DNA from: an uncultured Bacilli bacterium
Lineage (GTDB): Bacteria > Bacillota_I > Bacilli_A > RF39 > UBA660
Length of the DNA: 7,585 nt
Direction: 5' to 3'
Assembly: GCA_947627965.1 (NCBI GenBank)
Contig: CANQYA010000044.1
Span: 1 to 7,585 of the forward strand
A program made the translations under genes and the position numbers. The stretch's first letter is position 1. Each line of letters begins with the position of its first letter. Shown here piece by piece: positions 1 through 5,524 of this stretch. The notes below the pieces were generated by a model. It was not told the DNA's origin, made no database searches, and worked only from the letters and a program-made list of their open reading frames with translations.

Positions 1-3
1 GGA

Positions 4-1482
4 ATGAATAAAAAAATAATAATACTATCTATGTGTGTAGCAATACTTATTATGACTATAGGGTATTCTATGTTTTTTAGTAATATCAAAATAAATGGAA
101 CTGCCAATATTACCAGTACTTGGAATATATTGTTTACTAGTATTAAAGAAGTATCAAAGACTAGTGGTGTAAATGTCAAAGAAGAACCTAAAGCATCAGG
201 AACTCTAGCTACTTTCAATGTTGCTTTTACTAAGCCAGGAGACAAAATAGTTTATCAAATAACAGTAGAAAACAAAGGAACAATTGATGCAGTTATAAAT
301 AAGATAAATGCAACCGAGTTAGGAAGTGATGCGATAAATTTTGAAATAAGTGGAATTAAAGAAGGAGATAGATTAAGCCATGGTGAAAGTAAAACATTTA
401 ATGTAACTATAAGTTATAATGGAGAAATAGTAGATGATCCTAATTTAAAAGATAATGAATTACAAATAGATATAACTTATGTACAAGATTTAAAAGGACA
501 AGAACAAAAAGAACCTGATATAATCCCAACAAGATTATCACAAAAGATACTTTATGATAATGAAGAACAATCTGATAAAAATATAGACTTCTCGCAAATA
601 AGTAGTGATACTAATGGAAAAGGATTATACTATACAAATACTAATACACAAGATAACAGAGTAACTTACTATTTCCGTGGTGCGGTTGATAATAACTATG
701 TATCTTTTGGAGAATATTATTGGCGAATAATAAGAATAAATGAGGATGGTTCTATAAGATTAATTTATCAGGGAGAAAATATTAATGCAACTGGAAGTAG
801 TGCAACAATAGGAAAAAGTGCTTTTAATTCTCAAACGGACGATAATGCTTATGTTGGATATATGTATGGAGAAATAGGATCTTCAAGTTATGAAGAAACG
901 CATGCGAACGTTCATCACTCTGACATAAAAATATTATTAGAAAAATGGTATCAAGATAATTTATTGGATTTTGCAACTTATATAGCCGATGCTGGTTTTT
1001 GTAATGATAGGAGCCTAGATTTAAAAAATGGAAACGGCATAAATAAAGAAAGGACTTACTATTTATCTAGATTAAGAAATACTGAAGATAATCCAAAACC
1101 AACCTTTAATTGTCCTAATCCTAAAAATGATTTATTTACAGTAAGTAATGAAAAAGGTAATAAAGCTTTGACTTATCCAATCGGCTTAATAACAATCGAC
1201 GAAGTTCACTATGCAGGAGCTATATACAATAAAGACCAAAGTAACAACTCTTTTTACTTAAATAGTTCTCTAGATTTTTGGACTATGTCTCCTTCCAATT
1301 TTCATAATATGAATATTGCTAAAATGATGGGAGTAGAAGACGGTCATTTGTGGGAGTGGGAACTTTCTCATAATATATATGTAATACCCGTCATAAACCT
1401 TAAAGCCAATGTTGAAATAACTTATACTACCCAAACTGGAACTAGAGACAATCCTTACATTGTAAAAACAAATGTTGAATAA
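4..1482 (+). CDS. Exported/anchored surface protein with C-terminal lectin-like repeat-type domain
   Basis: Predicted 492-residue extracellular protein; exact function unknown. Residues 1-4 are basic and about 5-25 form one hydrophobic segment, then a GYSMFF-like junction, so it is either a signal peptide or an N-terminal anchor. Residues about 26-165 look like a beta-sandwich of the camelysin/TasA or DUF11 kind (the stretch FTKPGDKIVYQITVENKG begins at residue 75). A charged linker follows, then a long C-terminal domain from about residue 205. That domain contains YYWRIIRINEDGSIRLI (238-254), a YPIGLITIDEV stretch near 392 and an IPVINLKANVEI stretch near 462, ending in GTRDNPYIV. This pattern is common in surface proteins of uncultured gut Firmicutes and resembles DUF6273 or C-type-lectin-like modules; that assignment is from memory of the pattern. 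Cys333 and Cys370 are the only cysteines outside the signal and could form a disulfide. No LPXTG sorting signal is present. The start is accepted because the signal segment follows it directly, although only 3 upstream bases are visible, so its ribosome site cannot be judged. Confidence 0.75.
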   Translation: MNKKIIILSMCVAILIMTIGYSMFFSNIKINGTANITSTWNILFTSIKEVSKTSGVNVKEEPKASGTLATFNVAFTKPGDKIVYQITVENKGTIDAVINKINATELGSDAINFEISGIKEGDRLSHGESKTFNVTISYNGEIVDDPNLKDNELQIDITYVQDLKGQEQKEPDIIPTRLSQKILYDNEEQSDKNIDFSQISSDTNGKGLYYTNTNTQDNRVTYYFRGAVDNNYVSFGEYYWRIIRINEDGSIRLIYQGENINATGSSATIGKSAFNSQTDDNAYVGYMYGEIGSSSYEETHANVHHSDIKILLEKWYQDNLLDFATYIADAGFCNDRSLDLKNGNGINKERTYYLSRLRNTEDNPKPTFNCPNPKNDLFTVSNEKGNKALTYPIGLITIDEVHYAGAIYNKDQSNNSFYLNSSLDFWTMSPSNFHNMNIAKMMGVEDGHLWEWELSHNIYVIPVINLKANVEITYTTQTGTRDNPYIVKTNVE

Positions 1483-1484
1483 TT

Positions 1485-1523
1485 AAAAGAGCAATGTTAT
1501 AAATAACTAATTTTGTTCTTTTT
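1485..1523 (+). terminator. Probable intrinsic terminator after the surface-protein gene
   Basis: AAAAGAGCAA (1485-1494) pairs with TTGTTCTTTT (1513-1522), with one G-U pair. Inside it, GTTA (1496-1499) pairs with TAAC (1504-1507) around a TAAA loop. The right arm supplies the T-run. It starts 2 bases after the stop codon. The stem is AU-rich and interrupted, so it is weaker than the other terminators here. Confidence 0.5.
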
Positions 1524-1562
1524 GATTAAAAACTCTTTATACATCAAATTGCCATACATAAT

Positions 1563-1591
1563 TTGACATTTTTCTTAATATGTGATAGAAT
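1563..1591 (+). promoter_or_regulatory. Sigma-A-type promoter for the ankyrin-repeat gene
   Basis: TTGACA (1563-1568) is a perfect -35 box. A 17-base spacer follows, then TAGAAT (1586-1591), one mismatch from the TATAAT consensus. TGA directly before the -10 makes it an extended -10 element. The predicted transcript start is near 1598, giving a leader of about 28 bases. It lies between a terminator and the gene, so the gene is probably transcribed alone. Confidence 0.8.
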
Positions 1592-1612
1592 ATGTAACTG
1601 TCACGTGAAATA

Positions 1613-1618
1613 AGAGGT
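1613..1618 (+). promoter_or_regulatory. Ribosome binding site fixing the ankyrin gene start
   Basis: AGAGGT sits 7 bases before the ATG at 1626. An in-frame GTG at 1617 overlaps this Shine-Dalgarno sequence and so cannot be its own well-placed start. The ATG at 1626 is therefore preferred. Confidence 0.75.
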
Positions 1619-1625
1619 GTTAAAA

Positions 1626-2318
1626 ATGTTTTATGATGAGTCACAAGCTATAAAAGCCTGTGAGGAGGAACCTTCGCTGATATTTGAACTTATCAGAGAA
1701 GAACATTTTGATTTAGTTGATTTATTGCTAACTAAACATAAAGTTGATATTAATATATGTGACGAAACAGGTAATAACATACTAGTAAGATTACTAAAAA
1801 AAGGTCAATATGACTTAGTTTTAAAGCATATGAAAAATAAGAAATGGGATGTTAACCACCAAAATAATGAAGGAGATACATTTGCTCATATCTTAGTGCT
1901 TTATAATTATGTAAATGTCTTAGAAATTATAAATCAATTAAAAAGGAATAGAAGATTTATTCCTAATATAAAGAATAATAGGGGGGAAACAATACTTGAC
2001 AAATCTATTAATGATAATTACATTTATACGACAATTAAAATACTTGAGGATAGAAGATTTAATAACATTGATGTAGTTTCATTTAAAAATTTGTATGAAA
2101 CGTATATTAAAACCAATAATTATGGTAAATATACTAGATTAACTAATTTACAAATAATATTAGATAATCTCGAAGAAAAAAGATTATTACCAACTATGGA
2201 AAAGTTAATTAAAACTTTAAAAGCTAATTTTGATGTTATTAAAGAAGAAGTAATTAACAATAAAACAAAAGAATTAGATAACATTATAAGTAGTTATATG
2301 AAAGTAGAACTTTGTTAG
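1626..2318 (+). CDS. Ankyrin-repeat protein
   Basis: Predicted 230-residue soluble protein without signal peptide or membrane segment. It has about four degenerate ankyrin repeats over roughly residues 13-150. Repeat signatures include HFDLVDLLLTKHKVDINICDETGNN, split here as the helix pair near 27-38 and the VDIN hairpin near 40-43, then WDVNHQNNEGDTFAHIL near 74-90 and PNIKNNRGETILDKSI near 116-131. The last 75 or so residues are charged and helical (rich in Lys, Glu and Asn) with no recognised domain. Ankyrin repeats bind other proteins and have no catalytic role of their own, so the partner is unknown. The gene has its own promoter and terminator, is not part of the neighbouring operon, and no gene beside it suggests a toxin, effector or enzyme partner. 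The ATG start at 1626 is chosen over a GTG nine bases upstream because of the ribosome site. Confidence 0.8.
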   Translation: MFYDESQAIKACEEEPSLIFELIREEHFDLVDLLLTKHKVDINICDETGNNILVRLLKKGQYDLVLKHMKNKKWDVNHQNNEGDTFAHILVLYNYVNVLEIINQLKRNRRFIPNIKNNRGETILDKSINDNYIYTTIKILEDRRFNNIDVVSFKNLYETYIKTNNYGKYTRLTNLQIILDNLEEKRLLPTMEKLIKTLKANFDVIKEEVINNKTKELDNIISSYMKVELC

Positions 2319-2334
2319 TTCTACTTTTCGTTTA
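2301..2334 (+). terminator. Intrinsic terminator overlapping the ankyrin gene stop codon
   Basis: AAAGTAGAAC (2301-2310) pairs perfectly with GTTCTACTTT (2318-2327) around a 7-base loop, followed by a T-rich tail with a CG interruption. The stop codon TAG at 2316-2318 falls in the loop and the first base of the right arm, so the left arm is coding sequence. Confidence 0.75.
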
Positions 2335-2359
2335 ATTAATAAAAAAAGTGTTATATAAT
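2331..2359 (+). promoter_or_regulatory. Possible promoter of the miaB operon
   Basis: TATAAT at 2354-2359 is a perfect -10 box. The best -35 at 17-base spacing is TTTAAT (2331-2336), which is a poor match and lies in the tail of the preceding terminator. The predicted start near 2366 would leave a leader of only about 15 bases before the miaB ATG. The perfect -10 and the preceding terminator are the main support. Confidence 0.5.
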
Positions 2360-2370
2360 TATTATGAAAT

Positions 2371-2375
2371 GAGGG
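2371..2375 (+). promoter_or_regulatory. Ribosome binding site fixing the miaB start
   Basis: GAGGG lies 5 bases before the ATG at 2381. An in-frame GTG at 2348 has no Shine-Dalgarno sequence (only an A-run precedes it) and lies upstream of the predicted transcript start, so it is rejected as the start. Confidence 0.7.
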
Positions 2376-2380
2376 ATATT

Positions 2381-3790
2381 ATGAATTTACCAGATTATAT
2401 AGAAGCAAGTAGAAGAACAAAATTAAAAAAAGATATAGAATATTATAATAATGATATTAAGAATATTGGATTGGGTAAAACTTATCATATAAAAACTTAT
2501 GGTTGTCAAATGAATGAACATGATACAGAAAACTTAAAAGCTATGCTTGAAGAATTAGGCTTTACTTATAATGATAATTATTTAACTAGTGATTTAGTAT
2601 TATTAAATACATGTTCTATTAGAGAAAATGCTCATAATAAAGCTTTTGGTATGTTAGGAAGATTAAAACATTTAAAAGAAGAAAATCCTAATTTAATAGT
2701 TGGGTTATGTGGGTGTATGGCTCAAGAAGAGGGCGTTGTAAGTGAAATATTAAATAAATATAAATGGGTTAATTTTGTTTTTGGTACGCATAATATTCAT
2801 AGATTACCTTATATAATAAATGAAGTATTAAATAATAATACTAATGAAATAGAAGTATTTAGTAAAGAAGGAAATATTATTGAAGGAATACCGGTAAAAA
2901 GGGATAGTAAGTATAAAGCTTATGTTAATATTATTTATGGTTGTGATAAATTTTGTACTTATTGCATTGTTCCTTTTACAAGAGGTGGTCAAAGAAGTCG
3001 TTTAAAAGAAGATATTGTTAAAGAAGTTGAACAATTAGTAAAAGATGGCTATATGGAAGTAACTCTTTTAGGGCAGAATGTCAATGCTTATGGTAAAGAT
3101 TTAAACTTAGGTTATGGTATGGAAAAATTGTTGGAAGAAGTAAGTAAAACTAATATTCCTAGAATTCGCTTTGTTACTAGTCACCCTTGGGATTTTACTG
3201 ATGGTATGATTGACTGCATTACTAGACACGAAAATATAATGCCTGCTATCCATTTACCAGTTCAATCAGGTTCTAATAAAATTTTAAAGATGATGGGTAG
3301 AAAATATACTAAAGAAGAATATTTAACTTTATTTAATAAAATGAAAGAGCGAATTCCCCGCGTAAGTATTTCAACCGATATTATTGTAGGATTTCCAGGT
3401 GAAGATAGAGAAGATTTTAACGAAACTATTGACCTAGTTAATAAATGTAAATTTGATAATGCTTTTACTTTTATTTATTCCAAAAGAGAACATACACCGG
3501 CTACTAAACTTAAAGATAATACTCCTTTAGAAGAGAAAGAAAGAAGATTAAATCAATTAAATGAAATAGTTAATAAATATTTTTTAGAAAACAATAAAAA
3601 GCTAGTTGGAACTTTAGTACCTGTTTTAGTAGAAGGTATCAGTGATAAGAAAAATGAATTATATGGTTATACTGATACTAATAAGTTAATTAACTTTAAA
3701 GGAAATGATGACATTATTGGTAAAATAGTTACGGTTAAAGTAACTTCTGCTAAAACATGGAGCCTTGATGGAGAATTATATGATAAATAA
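2381..3790 (+). CDS. miaB: tRNA-2-methylthio-N6-dimethylallyladenosine synthase MiaB
   Basis: Radical-SAM methylthiotransferase that converts i6A at tRNA position 37 to ms2i6A, next to the anticodon of tRNAs reading codons starting with U. It is a 469-residue cytoplasmic enzyme of the usual family length. The N-terminal methylthiotransferase domain has the TYGCQMNEHDTE signature with Cys42, then Cys78 (LLNTCSIRE) and Cys112 (GLCGCMAQ), the expected ligands of the auxiliary 4Fe-4S cluster. The radical-SAM motif YGCDKFCTYC follows, with Cys188, Cys192 and Cys195 (CxxxCxxC), then TRGGQRSR and the GQNVNAYG strand typical of MiaB. The last 70 or so residues fit a TRAM RNA-binding domain. These features favour MiaB over the related MtaB and RimO, particularly the GQNVNAYG and IHLPVQSG stretches. 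It is first gene of an operon; its last 11 bases overlap the ricA-like gene. Confidence 0.96.
   Translation: MNLPDYIEASRRTKLKKDIEYYNNDIKNIGLGKTYHIKTYGCQMNEHDTENLKAMLEELGFTYNDNYLTSDLVLLNTCSIRENAHNKAFGMLGRLKHLKEENPNLIVGLCGCMAQEEGVVSEILNKYKWVNFVFGTHNIHRLPYIINEVLNNNTNEIEVFSKEGNIIEGIPVKRDSKYKAYVNIIYGCDKFCTYCIVPFTRGGQRSRLKEDIVKEVEQLVKDGYMEVTLLGQNVNAYGKDLNLGYGMEKLLEEVSKTNIPRIRFVTSHPWDFTDGMIDCITRHENIMPAIHLPVQSGSNKILKMMGRKYTKEEYLTLFNKMKERIPRVSISTDIIVGFPGEDREDFNETIDLVNKCKFDNAFTFIYSKREHTPATKLKDNTPLEEKERRLNQLNEIVNKYFLENNKKLVGTLVPVLVEGISDKKNELYGYTDTNKLINFKGNDDIIGKIVTVKVTSAKTWSLDGELYDK
3770..3773 (+). promoter_or_regulatory. Ribosome binding site of the ricA-like gene, inside miaB
   Basis: GGAG sits 6 bases before the ATG at 3780 and within the miaB coding sequence. 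A second GGAG at 3759-3762 could serve the in-frame ATG at 3768, with 5-base spacing. The downstream start is preferred because it leaves the shorter overlap with miaB, but the choice changes the protein by only four residues. Confidence 0.55.
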
Positions 3791-4118
3791 ATGGCAAGAT
3801 AAGATGGACGCAATAATTTTAGCCATAAAAGATAGTACTGAGTATCAAAATTATCAAAAAGCTTTTGAAAAAATGCAAAATAATAAAGAAATAATGCAAA
3901 TAATAGAAGAAATAAAAAGTCTTCAAAAAGATTTAGTTATAAAAAAAGAAAAAGGAATTGCTACTAAAGATATTGATACTACGATAGATAATAAATTAAA
4001 ATCTTTAGAAGAATATCCTCTTTATTTAGAATTTAGTTACTTACAAGAAGAATTAAATAATGCGATAACGATAATTAAAAAAAGTATTGAAAAATACCTT
4101 GACGATATTATTAATTAG
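3780..4118 (+). CDS. YlbF/YmcA-family protein, RicA-like
   Basis: Predicted 112-residue, almost wholly helical cytoplasmic protein of the Com_YlbF family (YlbF, YmcA, YheA). Visible support is the N-terminal helix with AIKDSTEYQNYQKAFEKMQ, the central charged coiled-coil stretch around residues 38-60, and the EYPLYLEFSYLQEELN segment typical of the family, in which a helix packs near the C-terminus. Position supports the YmcA/RicA assignment: in Bacillus subtilis ymcA also directly follows the miaB gene. There, RicA acts with RicF and RicT in a complex linked to RNase Y mRNA processing and to Fe-S clusters. This protein has no cysteine at all and is shorter than B. subtilis RicA, so it lacks the C-terminal cysteine-bearing tail used for cluster binding there. 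The specific RicA role is therefore less certain than family membership. It overlaps miaB by 11 bases and lies 8 bases before truB, consistent with translational coupling. Confidence 0.8.
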   Translation: MINKWQDKMDAIILAIKDSTEYQNYQKAFEKMQNNKEIMQIIEEIKSLQKDLVIKKEKGIATKDIDTTIDNKLKSLEEYPLYLEFSYLQEELNNAITIIKKSIEKYLDDIIN

Positions 4119-4126
4119 AGGTTTTT

Positions 4127-4984
4127 ATGAATGGAATTTTATTAGTTAATAAGCCTAAAGATATGACTAGTAGAGATGTTGTTAACATTATAAGTAAAAA
4201 ATTTAATACAAGTAAAGTAGGGCATACAGGAACACTTGATCCTATTGCTACAGGGGTACTAGGTATTGCTATTAATGACGGATTAAAGATAGTTGATTTT
4301 CTTATCAACGATACGAAAGAGTATATTGCTACAGTACAAATGGGTATTATGACTGATACTTTAGATATTACTGGTAATATTTTAAATGAAGTAGATAATT
4401 ACTCTATTAATAAAGATACTTTAAATAATATTCTTCATAGTTTCTTAGGTGAAAGTATGCAAGAAGTACCTTTATATTCAGCTTTAAAAGTTAATGGCAA
4501 AAGATTATATGATTATGCTAGAAAAAATATAAAAGTATCTTTACCTAAAAGACCTATTTTTATATTTTCTATCGAATTATTAGAATTAAATAAAAATTTT
4601 TTTACATTTAAAGTTCTAGTTAGTAAAGGTACTTATATTAGAAGTTTAATAAGAGATATAGGTAATAAATTAAATATTCCATGTGTTATGAAAGAATTAG
4701 TAAGAACTAAACAGGGAATGTTTAATATTGAAAATAGTTACACTTTAGAAGAAATAAAAAATAATAATTATCAATTAATTACTATTAAAGATGCTTTAGC
4801 TAGTTATTATACTGTTAAAGTTAATGATTTTATTAGTAAGAAGATAGCTAACGGTAGAATTTTAGAAAATAGATATAATTCCAACATAATTGTTTTTGTT
4901 AATTATGATGACGAAGTATTAGCCATATATAAAGTGTATGAAAAAGATCCTACGAAGATTAAACCTATTAAAGTTTTTAAATAA
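4127..4984 (+). CDS. truB: tRNA pseudouridine(55) synthase TruB
   Basis: Isomerises U55 to pseudouridine in the T-loop of nearly all tRNAs; cytoplasmic and needs no cofactor. The 285-residue length fits Gram-positive TruB. The N-terminus GILLVNKPKDMTS is the family start, and the catalytic motif GHTGTLDPIATGVL carries the nucleophile Asp38. KEY at 64-66 supplies the conserved active-site tyrosine, TDTLDITG follows at about 76-83, SALKVNGKRLYDYAR lies near residue 118, and GTYIRSLIRDIG near 168 is the last core motif. The C-terminal 70 or so residues would hold a short PUA-like RNA-binding region. The start ATG has AGAGG 5 bases upstream (4117-4121), which overlaps the TAG stop of the preceding gene. 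It is the last gene of the miaB operon. In many Firmicutes truB sits with rbfA and ribF instead, so this location is a rearrangement relative to those genomes. Confidence 0.96.
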   Translation: MNGILLVNKPKDMTSRDVVNIISKKFNTSKVGHTGTLDPIATGVLGIAINDGLKIVDFLINDTKEYIATVQMGIMTDTLDITGNILNEVDNYSINKDTLNNILHSFLGESMQEVPLYSALKVNGKRLYDYARKNIKVSLPKRPIFIFSIELLELNKNFFTFKVLVSKGTYIRSLIRDIGNKLNIPCVMKELVRTKQGMFNIENSYTLEEIKNNNYQLITIKDALASYYTVKVNDFISKKIANGRILENRYNSNIIVFVNYDDEVLAIYKVYEKDPTKIKPIKVFK

Positions 4985-5025
4985 AAAGAGCTATAAGGAA
5001 ATAAATCCGTTATAGCCCTTTTTTT
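4983..5025. terminator. Bidirectional terminator between truB and the minus-strand operon
   Basis: GCTATAA (4990-4996) pairs with TTATAGC (5010-5016) and GGA (4997-4999) with TCC (5006-5008), with G5009 bulged and AATAAA as the loop. Below an A-C mismatch (4989/5017), AAAAA on the left pairs with TTTTT on the right. Each strand therefore has a GC-containing stem and its own T-run, so it can end both truB and the opposing gene. It overlaps both stop codons (4982-4984 plus, 5010-5012 minus). Confidence 0.85.
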
Positions 5026-5459
5026 CTAAGATATATTTGTGAATAATCTTTATTTTGATAATATTGTTGTAATTCTTGAATAACGATAACATCTTCTTTA
5101 TTATTTTCTTGGTAATTATCATTTATTCTTCCAAGGAAACTATCTAATAATTCTAATCTTTTAGAATGGTTAGTACTAATCTCACTATCAACAATATTAA
5201 AGTATCCATTTTCCATTAAAGGAATTATTTTATCGTCTTGATGACTTGTTCTTGTTAAATAATATTTTTTTAATAAAGCAAAATTAATTTGATCATCATT
5301 TAGACATAAACTAGTAAATAAACAAGAGAATGTTTTAGGATTTGAACCTAACTGTAATAATTCTTCTTTAGTATATATTTTTAATAATTCTCTACATCTA
5401 TTAGTAAGATAAATTTCACTATAAGTATCATTCAACATTTCAATATCATAAATATACAT
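5010..5459 (-). CDS. Small protein of unknown function downstream of murD2
   Basis: Predicted 149-residue soluble protein that I do not recognise. It has no signal peptide or membrane segment. It looks mainly helical, with TNRCRELLKIYTKEELLQLG near residues 19-38, a hydrophobic stretch with three closely spaced FSCLFTSLCLNDDQ residues near 44-57, and a Gln/Tyr/Lys-rich C-terminus. Cys22, Cys46 and Cys53 do not form a recognised metal motif. Leu and Ile alternate with charged residues in a way that fits an all-alpha fold or a regulatory partner, but no enzyme signature is visible. It lies 65 bases after the murD2-type gene and has no terminator before it, so it may be read with the murL-murD2 operon; it also has its own promoter. 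Start chosen from the strong ribosome site 5 bases upstream. Open reading frame quality is good: standard codon use like its neighbours. Confidence 0.75.
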   Translation of the reverse strand: MYIYDIEMLNDTYSEIYLTNRCRELLKIYTKEELLQLGSNPKTFSCLFTSLCLNDDQINFALLKKYYLTRTSHQDDKIIPLMENGYFNIVDSEISTNHSKRLELLDSFLGRINDNYQENNKEDVIVIQELQQYYQNKDYSQIYLRKKGL

Positions 5460-5464
5460 ATTTA

Positions 5465-5470
5465 CCCCCT
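5465..5470 (-). promoter_or_regulatory. Unusually G-rich ribosome binding site
   Basis: On the minus strand AGGGGG stands 5 bases before the ATG at 5459, flanked by an A-run on its 5' side. A run of five G is conspicuous in DNA this AT-rich, and it clearly marks the start of this gene. Confidence 0.7.
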
Positions 5471-5488
5471 TTTTTTAGTAACTTTTTA

Positions 5489-5516
5489 AGTATATCATAT
5501 AATTTACAAATGTCAA
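5489..5516 (-). promoter_or_regulatory. Sigma-A-type promoter for the small unknown gene
   Basis: On the minus strand TTGACA (5511-5516) is followed by a 16-base spacer and TATACT (5489-5494), with TGA directly before the -10 as an extended -10 element. It begins 8 bases after the murD2 stop codon. It would give this gene expression independent of the murL-murD2 transcript. Confidence 0.75.
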
Positions 5517-5524
5517 ACAAAAAA

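Noticed and set aside
1617..1625. GTG start giving three extra residues for the ankyrin protein
   Set aside because: The GTG overlaps the Shine-Dalgarno sequence that serves the ATG at 1626.
1483..1625. Possible small RNA or riboswitch between the surface-protein and ankyrin genes
   Set aside because: The 143 bases are accounted for by a terminator and a promoter with short leader; no conserved aptamer-like structure is visible.
2348..2380. GTG start giving eleven extra residues for MiaB
   Set aside because: It has no ribosome site, sits before the predicted transcript start, and the added residues do not look like MiaB.
4111..4308. Open reading frame of 65 codons on the minus strand
   Set aside because: It lies almost wholly inside truB, antisense to its catalytic motif region, has no ribosome site and no family resemblance; it is a shadow of truB.
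5460..5524. Terminator for murD2 in the gap before the small unknown gene
   Set aside because: Only T and A runs are present after the stop codon, with no convincing GC-containing stem.
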